DNA of 14,103 nucleotides from the NCBI GenBank assembly GCA_035628055.1, contig DASPKO010000064.1, positions 1 through 14,103 of the forward strand. The letters run 5' to 3'. Below the pieces are notes generated by a model. That model saw only the letters and a list, made by a program, of their open reading frames with translations. It did no database searches and was not told the DNA's origin. Position numbers and translations under genes: made by a program. Positions 6,910-12,544 of the stretch are shown in pieces; the stretch's first letter is position 1, and each line of letters starts with the position of its first letter. The stretch comes from DASPKO01 sp035628055. Its GTDB lineage: Bacteria > Planctomycetota > Phycisphaerae > Phycisphaerales > UBA1924.

Positions 6910-7521
6910 CTGGCGCGGTATCACCGCAAGCGCGACTTCGGTGTCACGCCGGAACCGGCGGGCGACCAGACCGGGGTTCCTCTGGCGGGGCTGCCGGGGT
7001 TCGTGGTTCAGAAGCACGACGCCTCGCGGCTGCACTACGACTTCCGGCTCGAGGCCGGGGGCGTGCTCAAGTCCTGGGCGGTGCCCAAGGGACCATCTCT
7101 CGATCCGGCCCACAAGCGGCTCGCGGTGCGCACCGAGGACCATCCGCTGGACTATGCCGACTTCGAGGGGCTGATCCCCGAGGGCCAGTACGGCGGGGGC
7201 ACCGTGATGGTCTGGGACCGGGGCACCTATCACAACCTCAGCAGCGAGAAGGGCCGGCCCATTGCTGTGGAGCGCGCCGTGGAAAAGGGGCACGTGAAGG
7301 TCTGGCTGCAGGGATCGAAGCTCGAGGGCGCCTGGTCGCTGGTGCGCACCAGCCGCGGTGAGCCGGGCAAGGAGCAATGGCTCCTCATCAAGGCCGATGA
7401 TCCCGGCGCCGATCGCACGACCGACATCACCGAGTCGCACCCGCGCTCGGTGGTGACGGAACGGACCATCGAGGAGATCGCGGCGGCGCCGGAGAGCCGG
7501 GTCTGGCAGTCCAACCGGTAG
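6910..7521 (+). CDS. stand-alone LigD-type 3'-phosphoesterase domain protein (start uncertain)
   Basis: The open frame encodes the PE domain of bacterial NHEJ ligase D, which trims 3'-phosphates or ribonucleotides at DNA ends. With a CTG start at 6910 it would be 203 residues, close to single-domain PE proteins. Active-site residues fit the Pseudomonas LigD pattern with exact spacing: H36, H42, D44, R46 (HDASRLHYDFR), H78 and Y82 (EDHPLDY). SWAVPKGPS and GLIPEGQYGGGTV are also family hallmarks. Homology begins about 6910-6930 (LARYHRKRDF). No ATG, GTG or TTG lies in this frame between 6673 (a GTG deep inside the upstream gene) and 7003 (a GTG that would cut off the N-terminus). Start choices are therefore a rare CTG, a start overlapping the upstream gene, or a frameshifted fusion with it. 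No Ku or ligase domain is in the window. Confidence 0.8.
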   Translation: MARYHRKRDFGVTPEPAGDQTGVPLAGLPGFVVQKHDASRLHYDFRLEAGGVLKSWAVPKGPSLDPAHKRLAVRTEDHPLDYADFEGLIPEGQYGGGTVMVWDRGTYHNLSSEKGRPIAVERAVEKGHVKVWLQGSKLEGAWSLVRTSRGEPGKEQWLLIKADDPGADRTTDITESHPRSVVTERTIEEIAAAPESRVWQSNR

Positions 7522-7548
7522 CGCCGCCTCGGGTGTGCCGGCCTCCGC

Positions 7549-7554
7549 TACCAT
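7549..7554 (+). promoter_or_regulatory. candidate -10 box (TACCAT) for a leaderless HAD hydrolase mRNA
   Basis: TACCAT ends 6 nt before the GTG start of the HAD gene, in a 39-nt gap with no Shine-Dalgarno sequence. The same arrangement occurs before gluQ and the transglutaminase gene. No -35 is recognisable, so this rests on position alone. Confidence 0.3.
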
Positions 7555-7560
7555 CGCGCC

Positions 7561-8277
7561 GTGGGCACCGAGGCGCGGAACTGGCTGGTGGTATTCGACC
7601 TGGGCGGGGTTGTCGTGCGGATCTGCCGGTCCTGGCGCGAGGCCTCGCAGGCGGCGGGGTTCGGGCCGGAGGCGCCCGGGCTGGCGCCGGAGCTGGCGGA
7701 GCGCCGGCGGGCCCTGCACCGCGACTACGAGCGGGGCGGGCTGAGCTGCGAGGAGTACTTCCGGGCCATCGCGGAGGCCACGGGCGGGCGATACACCGCC
7801 GACGAGGCCCGGCGCGTGCACGAGGCCTGGCTGCTGGAGGAGTACCCGGGCGTGGGCGCGCTGATCGACGACCTGCACGGGCGGGGGATCGAGACCGGGG
7901 TGCTCTCCAACACCAACGCGGCGCATTGGGCGGTGATGGAGCAGGCGCGGTTCGCGGCGTGCCGGCGTCCGAAGCACCGGCACGCGAGTTTCCTGCTCGG
8001 GGCCGGCAAGCCCGAGGCGGAGGCCTATCGGCGGTTTGCCCAGCGGGCCCGCGGGGCGGGGTGGCGGGGCGAGGCCGGTGACATCATCTATTTCGACGAC
8101 CTGCCGGAGAACGTGGAAGCGGCGCGGCGCGAGGGGTGGCGCGGCGTGCTGGTCGATCCATGGGGCGACCCGGCGGCCCAGATGCGCGCGGCGCTCCAGG
8201 AGGCGGGGCCGTTGGCCCCGGCCCGCACGCCGGCGCTACCGCGAGGCGCGAGCGCTACTCCGCCGCCTCGACGATGA
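7561..8277 (+). CDS. HAD-superfamily hydrolase, YihX-like branch
   Basis: This 238-residue cytosolic HAD hydrolase is probably a small-molecule phosphatase of unknown substrate. Motif I is VVFDLGGVVVR (nucleophile D13, with Gly in place of the usual second Asp, as in the FDLGN/GGV subgroup that includes E. coli YihX). Motif II is LSNTN (S116). The motif III lysine is K150 in GAGKPEAEAY, and motif IV is YFDDLPENVEAA (D179, D180). An alpha-helical cap lies at about 20-100. The C-terminal ~25 residues are Pro/Ala/Arg-rich and unlikely to be part of the fold; they overlap the 3' end of the convergent transglutaminase gene by 23 nt. The GTG start places the catalytic Asp at 13 as expected. No ribosome binding site is seen. 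Confidence 0.87.
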   Translation: MGTEARNWLVVFDLGGVVVRICRSWREASQAAGFGPEAPGLAPELAERRRALHRDYERGGLSCEEYFRAIAEATGGRYTADEARRVHEAWLLEEYPGVGALIDDLHGRGIETGVLSNTNAAHWAVMEQARFAACRRPKHRHASFLLGAGKPEAEAYRRFAQRARGAGWRGEAGDIIYFDDLPENVEAARREGWRGVLVDPWGDPAAQMRAALQEAGPLAPARTPALPRGASATPPPRR

Positions 8278-9754
8278 TGCTTAGACGGCCCAGGAGCGAG
8301 GCGAGCCCCGCCATGTCGGCGGGCATCTTCCCGTCCTCCAGGTCGCTCACGCCCAGGGCGATGTGGGTGGCGTCGAAGGGAGCTCCCGGGGGGAGAGTGG
8401 CGTCGAGGTCGACCCAGGACCGTCCCGTGGGCAGGTCGAGCAGGGCCTGGGTCCACATGTGATAGCCGAAGACGCCGCGGTCGGGTCCGAGGCGGTCCAC
8501 GTAGATGAGCCCGGTGACGACGCGCGAGGGGATCCCATCGGCGCGGAGCATGGCCGCCAAGAGCACTCCGTGCTCGGTGCAGTCTCCCTGCCGGCTCGTG
8601 GCCACCTCCGAGGCGCCCGCGAAGCCGACGCCCAGGTCCTTGGTCCGGATGTGCGCGCTGACGAAGCCCCGCAGGGCCTCGGCGCGGGCCGCGGGGTCGG
8701 CGGGAGCGTTCTTGAGCGCCCGGGCCACGAGCCGGGCGACCGCCGGATCGGCGAAGTCGAGCGAGGCGTTGGCGGCAAGGTGTGCCTTGGGATCGGCCTC
8801 GGGGGAGACGACCGGCTCGGCGGGAAGGACGCGCACGCGGGCGGCCTGCGCCGAGAGTCGCTGGGTGCGCTGGGAGCCCGCCGTGGGAAGCTCGGGGAGC
8901 TCGTGGCCCGCGGGGACCGAGAGCAGGTAGGAGGCCCGGCGCGTCTGCCGCGCCCGCTCGATGGGCCGGTCGGGCCGCACCAGGGTGGAGTGCATCAGCT
9001 CGGGGGCGGCCCCGTCGGCGGGCGCCCGGGCGACGGCCTGGTCGGCCAGCGTGGTGGTCACCTGCAGCCCTCCCAGGCTCGTCGAGGTGACGAGCGGGAG
9101 TCCCTGGTCATCGACGTGCGAGATCGTGGTCACGCCCGGGACGGCGCTCACGACCGTGGAGAGCTTCACCGCGGCGACGGGCCTGCCCTGCACCGGGACT
9201 TCCTCGCGGCCCAGCACCGTGTGGGTCACGGTGACAGGCTCGGCGCCGATGGTGGGATCCAGCGTCCGCACCGCGATCGTCCCGTCGCCGGCGGCGATCC
9301 GCTCGGCCACGTGCCGCGCCGCGGCGGCCGGGGCCATGAGCGGGCCTTCGGGCAGGGACAGCACGGTGGTAACGGGGCGGTTGCGGCCGCGCTTGATCGA
9401 CTGGGTCACGTCCGTGGGCCCGAAGGTCCACTCGCTGACGACCGGGGCCGCGCCCATGGACTGGGAACTGAGCATGCGCACGGGCCTGCCGTCGGCGGTC
9501 TCGACGAACTCGCTGCGCACCGCGACCGAGAGAGCCGCGGCGCCGCGGCGGATGGTCAACTCTGTCCGCGTCGTGGTGGTGATCCGCCCGTTGGCGGTGG
9601 ACTGGAGCGTGTGCATCCAGCCGGCGCGGGTGCCGGCCAGGTGGAGCACGTACCACCGGTCATGATCGGCGCTCTGTCCGAAGGCCGGCACCGCGAGCGC
9701 CAGCAGCGACGCGACGAGGAGACGCAGCGCGGGCGCGAGAGGAATACAGGTCAT
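8255..9754 (-). CDS. exported transglutaminase-like (cysteine protease fold) protein
   Basis: This 499-residue protein has a signal peptide (hydrophobic core at about 8-23, probable cleavage after VPAFGQS), so it acts in the periplasm or at the surface. The C-terminal 150 residues carry a transglutaminase-like domain with a full triad: C392 (RQGDCTEHGVLLAAMLRADG), H432 (GYHMWTQAL) and D451 (WVDLDATLP). The middle ~350 residues are a beta-rich, Thr/Val-rich region without a fold I can name. Bacterial proteins of this kind are usually thought to be peptidases or peptide cross-linkers; the substrate is unknown. The ATG lacks a clear ribosome binding site, but TACAGT lies 7 nt upstream. It follows yebC by 43 nt on the same strand and ends convergently inside the HAD gene. 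Confidence 0.86.
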   Translation of the reverse strand: MTCIPLAPALRLLVASLLALAVPAFGQSADHDRWYVLHLAGTRAGWMHTLQSTANGRITTTTRTELTIRRGAAALSVAVRSEFVETADGRPVRMLSSQSMGAAPVVSEWTFGPTDVTQSIKRGRNRPVTTVLSLPEGPLMAPAAAARHVAERIAAGDGTIAVRTLDPTIGAEPVTVTHTVLGREEVPVQGRPVAAVKLSTVVSAVPGVTTISHVDDQGLPLVTSTSLGGLQVTTTLADQAVARAPADGAAPELMHSTLVRPDRPIERARQTRRASYLLSVPAGHELPELPTAGSQRTQRLSAQAARVRVLPAEPVVSPEADPKAHLAANASLDFADPAVARLVARALKNAPADPAARAEALRGFVSAHIRTKDLGVGFAGASEVATSRQGDCTEHGVLLAAMLRADGIPSRVVTGLIYVDRLGPDRGVFGYHMWTQALLDLPTGRSWVDLDATLPPGAPFDATHIALGVSDLEDGKMPADMAGLASLLGRLSIIVEAAE

Positions 9755-9761
9755 GGCGCGG

Positions 9762-9767
9762 ACTGTA
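9762..9767 (-). promoter_or_regulatory. candidate -10 box (TACAGT) for a leaderless transglutaminase mRNA
   Basis: TACAGT on the minus strand ends 7 nt before the ATG at 9754, in the 43-nt gap after yebC. No Shine-Dalgarno sequence is present. It would give the gene its own leaderless transcript in addition to any read-through from yebC. Confidence 0.3.
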
Positions 9768-9797
9768 CGCGGCGCGGCCCGCGGGCGGACCCGACGG

Positions 9798-10523
9798 TCA
9801 GGCCTCGGGAAGGTCCGCGTTGCTCCAGACCTTCTGCACGTCGTCGTTCTCCTCGAGCTCGTCGAGGAGCGCCACCACCGCCTCGGCCTCTTCGGCGCCC
9901 AGGCGTGCCGTGGTGTTCGGAACCCACTCGAGGGCGGCCCCCGTGAGGGTCAACCCGGCCCGCTCGAACGCGGACTTCACCGCGTGCAGGTCCGCCGGAT
10001 CGGTGGTGACGCGCCAGCGGTCCTCCTCGGGGACCACGTCCCGGGCGCCGGCGTCGATCGCGGCCTGCATGATGTCCTCCTCGGCGGGGCCGGCCGCCAC
10101 CTCGATCACGCCCGTGCTGTCGAAGAGGTAGCCAACGCACCCGGTCGCGCCGAGGTTCCCCCCGTGGCCCGCGAAGATGTTGCGCACGTCGTTCGCGGTG
10201 CGGGTCCGGTTGTTGGTGAGCGCCTCGACGAGCACGGCGACGCCGTGGGGCCCGAATCCCTCGTAGCGGATCGCCTCCCAGTCCTCGGCTCCGAGCTCGC
10301 CCGCGCCCTTCTTGATGGCCCGCTCGATGGTGTCGCGGGGCATGTTGGCGTACCGCGCCTCGTCGATCGCGTAGCGGAGGGCGAGGTTGCTCTCCGGGTC
10401 CGCGCCGCCGTGCTTCGCGGCGACCATGATCGCCTTGGAGCACTTGGACCAGGCGGTGCCGCGGCGCTTGTCCACGACCGCCTTGCGATGCTTGATCTTG
10501 CTCCACTTGTTATGGCCGGCCAC
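9798..10523 (-). CDS. yebC: YebC/PmpR/TACO1 family protein
   Basis: The family comprises cytosolic proteins described as transcriptional regulators (PmpR) or, for several members, as factors acting on the ribosome to help it through difficult sequences such as proline runs. The 241 residues begin MAGHNKWSKIKHRKAVVDKR, the hallmark of the family, and show RYANMPRDTIERAIKKG, YEGFGPHGVAVLVEALTNNR and GCVGYLFDSTGVI in the expected order. Length matches the usual ~240-250. The start is GTG at 10523, with AAGGA about 5 nt upstream; the frame stays open further upstream but that part is not conserved. It heads a minus-strand pair with the transglutaminase gene, and its upstream region holds several hairpins shared with the nusA upstream region. 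Confidence 0.96.
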   Translation of the reverse strand: MAGHNKWSKIKHRKAVVDKRRGTAWSKCSKAIMVAAKHGGADPESNLALRYAIDEARYANMPRDTIERAIKKGAGELGAEDWEAIRYEGFGPHGVAVLVEALTNNRTRTANDVRNIFAGHGGNLGATGCVGYLFDSTGVIEVAAGPAEEDIMQAAIDAGARDVVPEEDRWRVTTDPADLHAVKSAFERAGLTLTGAALEWVPNTTARLGAEEAEAVVALLDELEENDDVQKVWSNADLPEA

Positions 10524-10617
10524 GGGGGTCCTTGCTGGTCGGGTGCTGGGGGTTGGGCGAAGCCTGGGGCTCGTCGAGACGGCGGGGTCGAGAGGGACTG
10601 GCCGAGGACGAGCGCGG

Positions 10618-10666
10618 GCCCGTCCGCAAGGGACGGGCGACCGATTCTTGCCGGGAGGAGTCGCCC
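10618..10666. repeat. two overlapping, mutually exclusive stems upstream of yebC
   Basis: GCCCGTCC (10618-10625) pairs perfectly with GGACGGGC (10631-10638) around a 5-nt loop. GGGCGAC (10635-10641) pairs perfectly with GTCGCCC (10660-10666). The shared bases 10635-10638 mean only one can form at a time. A third 7-pair hairpin, GGCGTCC/GGACGCC, lies at 10683-10700. GC-rich DNA makes chance hairpins common. Confidence 0.35.
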
Positions 10667-10709
10667 GCGTGGGCGGCGTCGGGGCGTCCGCCGGGACGCC
10701 GGGAGTCCG

Positions 10710-10739
10710 TTGACTGGGGGTACGGGGGTCCCGTACCAT
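10710..10739 (+). promoter_or_regulatory. candidate promoter for the nusA leader, with palindromic operator in the spacer
   Basis: TTGACT (10710-10715) and TACCAT (10734-10739) are separated by 18 nt. The spacer and -10 contain a perfect 8-bp inverted repeat, GGTACGGG (10719-10726) and CCCGTACC (10730-10737), with a 3-nt centre. The start point would be about 10746. A palindrome lying between -35 and -10 is typical of operators for MerR-like activators or simple repressors, but no regulator is identified. Confidence 0.45.
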
Positions 10740-10745
10740 TGCCGC

Positions 10746-11012
10746 ACAAGAGAACTCGTAGGTTTGGTCGGTGGATTCGGATCGGACAAAGCATGCTCAC
10801 GACTTTCGACCATGCTGGCTGAGGCACACGCCATCGTGATGGGCCGGTCGGCCCTCGCGCGCGGCGCCCGCTGCGTCCAGGCCCATGCCCGGGAGGGCAT
10901 GATGGGCTAGGCGGCGGGGCACAGCTTGTGTGGGCCCGGGCGGGTTGCCCGGGGCCGGGCGGAGCCCTCGGCCGCGAGCGTGACCAGGATCGCTTGCGGC
11001 TTCGTTGTTTTT
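10746..11012 (+). ncRNA. structured nusA leader or candidate small RNA
   Basis: This non-coding stretch of about 267 nt lies between the candidate promoter and an intrinsic terminator. Hairpins read off by eye are: AGCATG/CATGCT (10790-10795 with 10811-10816), GGGCC/GGCCC (10841-10854), GCCCATGCCC with GGGCATGATGGGC (10881-10907, 2-nt bulge), GGCCCGGGC with GCCCGGGGCC (10933-10956, one bulge) and the terminator stem. It lacks the signature sequences of SRP RNA, RNase P RNA and tmRNA. A 33-codon ATG frame at 10811-10910 has no ribosome binding site and is not called. The boundaries are inferred, not seen directly. Confidence 0.35.
10971..11012 (+). terminator. intrinsic terminator (possible attenuator) upstream of nusA
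   Basis: GCCGCGAGCG (10971-10980) pairs with CGCTTGCGGC (10991-11000): ten pairs, one of them G-U, around a 10-nt loop. TTCGTTGTTTTT (11001-11012) follows directly. It points toward nusA, ends 86 nt before its start codon, and no plus-strand ORF upstream needs it. Attenuation of nusA-infB is the simplest reading; the end of an independent small RNA is the alternative. Confidence 0.6.
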
Positions 11013-11098
11013 GGACCGCGCCGCCCCCGGCGTGAAGACCCGGAAAGTTCGGACAGCTCGGACAACCCAACAACTCGGCAACCCGGAGACGCCCGACA

Positions 11099-12454
11099 GT
11101 GAACACAGCAGAGATGATGCGGATCGTCGATTCGATCGCGCGGGACCGCAAGATCGACAAGTCGCTCCTGATCCGCGACCTCGAGCAGGCCATGGTGTCG
11201 GCGGCCCGCAAGTACTTCAACACCCTCGACACCGAGGAGTTCACCTGCGTCCTGGACCCGCTGAGCGGGCAGCTCAAGCTCACCCGGCACGGCGAGCCCC
11301 TGGAGATGAACCCGCAGGACTTCGGACGGATCGCCGCCCAGACGTTCAAGCAGGTGATGATCCAGCGCTTCCGCGACGAGGAGCGCCAGAGCGTGCTGGA
11401 CGAGTTCTCCAAGCGGGTCGGCGAGATCGTCACCGGCACGGTGCAGCGCTACGAGGGCGGGGCCCTGGTGGCCACCATCGACCGGGCCGAGGCCTTCATG
11501 CCCCGGAGCGAGCAGATCCCCGGCGAGCAGTTCCAGCCGGGCGACCGGGTGCGGTGCCTGCTGCTGGACGTGCGCGACGCGGGGAACCAGGTGAAGATCG
11601 TCCTCTCCCGGAGCCACCCGGACTTCATCAAGAAGCTCTTCGAGGTCGAGGTTCCCGAGGTGGCCGAGCGGATCATCGAGATCAAGGCGATGGCCCGCGA
11701 GGCCGGATACCGCACCAAGATCGCGGTGGCGTCCATCGACAGCAAGGTGGACGCGGTGGGGGCGTGCGTCGGGGTGCGCGGCAGCCGGATCAAGAACATC
11801 GTCGACGAGCTCAACGGCGAGAAGATCGACATCGTGCGCTGGAACGAGTCGAGCCAGATCCTGATCCAGAACTCGCTCAAGCCCGCGGAGGTGCAGGAGA
11901 TCAGCCTCTGCTTCGAGCTGGGCCGGGCCACCGTCGTGGTGCGCGACGATCAGCTCAGCCTGGCGATCGGCAAGCGCGGGCAGAACGTGCGCCTGGCGGC
12001 CCGGCTCACCGGGTGGGACGTCGACATCCTGACCCCCGAGGAGTTCAACAAGGGCCTGGAGATCATGTCCCAGACCCTGCAGGGCGTGGGGATCACCGAG
12101 GAGCAGGTCGACCGCCTGGCCGCCCTGGGAATGATCAGCGTCTTCGACATCGAGGAGGTCGGGGCCGAGGTGCTCGTCACCGAGCTGGGACTCGACCCGG
12201 CGCTGGCCGAGCAGGCCGTGGCGGTGGCGGCGGCGCGGGCCAAGGAGGTCGCGGTCCAGCAGCAGAAGGACAAGGAAGAGAACGAGCGCCGGCGCGCCGA
12301 GGAGCAGGAGGCGGCCCGACGGCTGCTCGAGGGCGGGCCGGTCGATGTCGCCAGCGACGCGGCGGCCGCGGACATCCTCGGGCAGGCTCCGGCCCAGGCG
12401 GCCGCCCCGGGCCCGACGGACGAGGCCCGTGCCGCGGACATCCTGGGCTTGTAG
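11099..12454 (+). CDS. nusA: transcription termination/antitermination factor NusA
   Basis: NusA binds RNA polymerase and nascent RNA and modulates pausing, intrinsic termination and antitermination. The 451 residues contain the N-terminal RNAP-binding domain (1-~108, with the typical LEQAMVSAARKYF), an S1 domain (~110-180, GTVQRYEGGALVATIDRAEAF), KH1 (GACVGVRGSRIKNIV, GVRG at 225-228) and KH2 (AIGKRGQNVRLAARLTGW, GKRG at 291-294). An HhH-like region follows (~305-375) and then a charged helical tail rich in Glu/Arg/Ala. The start is GTG with GGAGA 9 nt upstream. The gene is followed after 90 nt by infB. The usual upstream partner rimP is absent here, and no ylxR or ylxQ gene sits between nusA and infB. 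Its own leader carries a terminator, suggesting attenuation. Confidence 0.97.
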   Translation: MNTAEMMRIVDSIARDRKIDKSLLIRDLEQAMVSAARKYFNTLDTEEFTCVLDPLSGQLKLTRHGEPLEMNPQDFGRIAAQTFKQVMIQRFRDEERQSVLDEFSKRVGEIVTGTVQRYEGGALVATIDRAEAFMPRSEQIPGEQFQPGDRVRCLLLDVRDAGNQVKIVLSRSHPDFIKKLFEVEVPEVAERIIEIKAMAREAGYRTKIAVASIDSKVDAVGACVGVRGSRIKNIVDELNGEKIDIVRWNESSQILIQNSLKPAEVQEISLCFELGRATVVVRDDQLSLAIGKRGQNVRLAARLTGWDVDILTPEEFNKGLEIMSQTLQGVGITEEQVDRLAALGMISVFDIEEVGAEVLVTELGLDPALAEQAVAVAAARAKEVAVQQQKDKEENERRRAEEQEAARRLLEGGPVDVASDAAAADILGQAPAQAAAPGPTDEARAADILGL

Positions 12455-12544
12455 GGATTGCCGGTCGTCCGAGGCACGAGGCAGGGGGCGGGGAGCGTTG
12501 GTTGGCAGGTGAGGGCAGAGTCGGCGGGTGTTCTGGAGATCGGA

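Larger units (their letters stand above)
10524..11098. other. 575-nt non-coding region between divergent yebC and nusA
   Basis: No open frame here has a credible start, ribosome binding site and recognisable product; the long frames crossing it are opposite-strand shadows of nusA or yebC. It holds the hairpins, palindromic promoter and terminator listed separately. Just before nusA, TCGGACA occurs twice in close tandem (about 11050-11065), with a partial third copy TCGGCA. Confidence 0.7.

Noticed and set aside
8363..9946. A 527-codon plus-strand frame
   Set aside because: It is antisense to the transglutaminase gene, which has a full catalytic triad and a signal peptide.
10811..10910. A 33-codon ATG frame in the nusA leader (possible leader peptide)
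   Set aside because: There is no ribosome binding site, no run of regulatory codons and no conserved feature; it overlaps hairpins that better explain the sequence.
10746..11012. Known structural RNAs (SRP RNA, RNase P RNA, tmRNA) as identity of the nusA leader
   Set aside because: None of their diagnostic sequences was found: no SRP domain IV GGAAGG/GCAG element, no GAGGAAAGTC core, no tRNA-like end.
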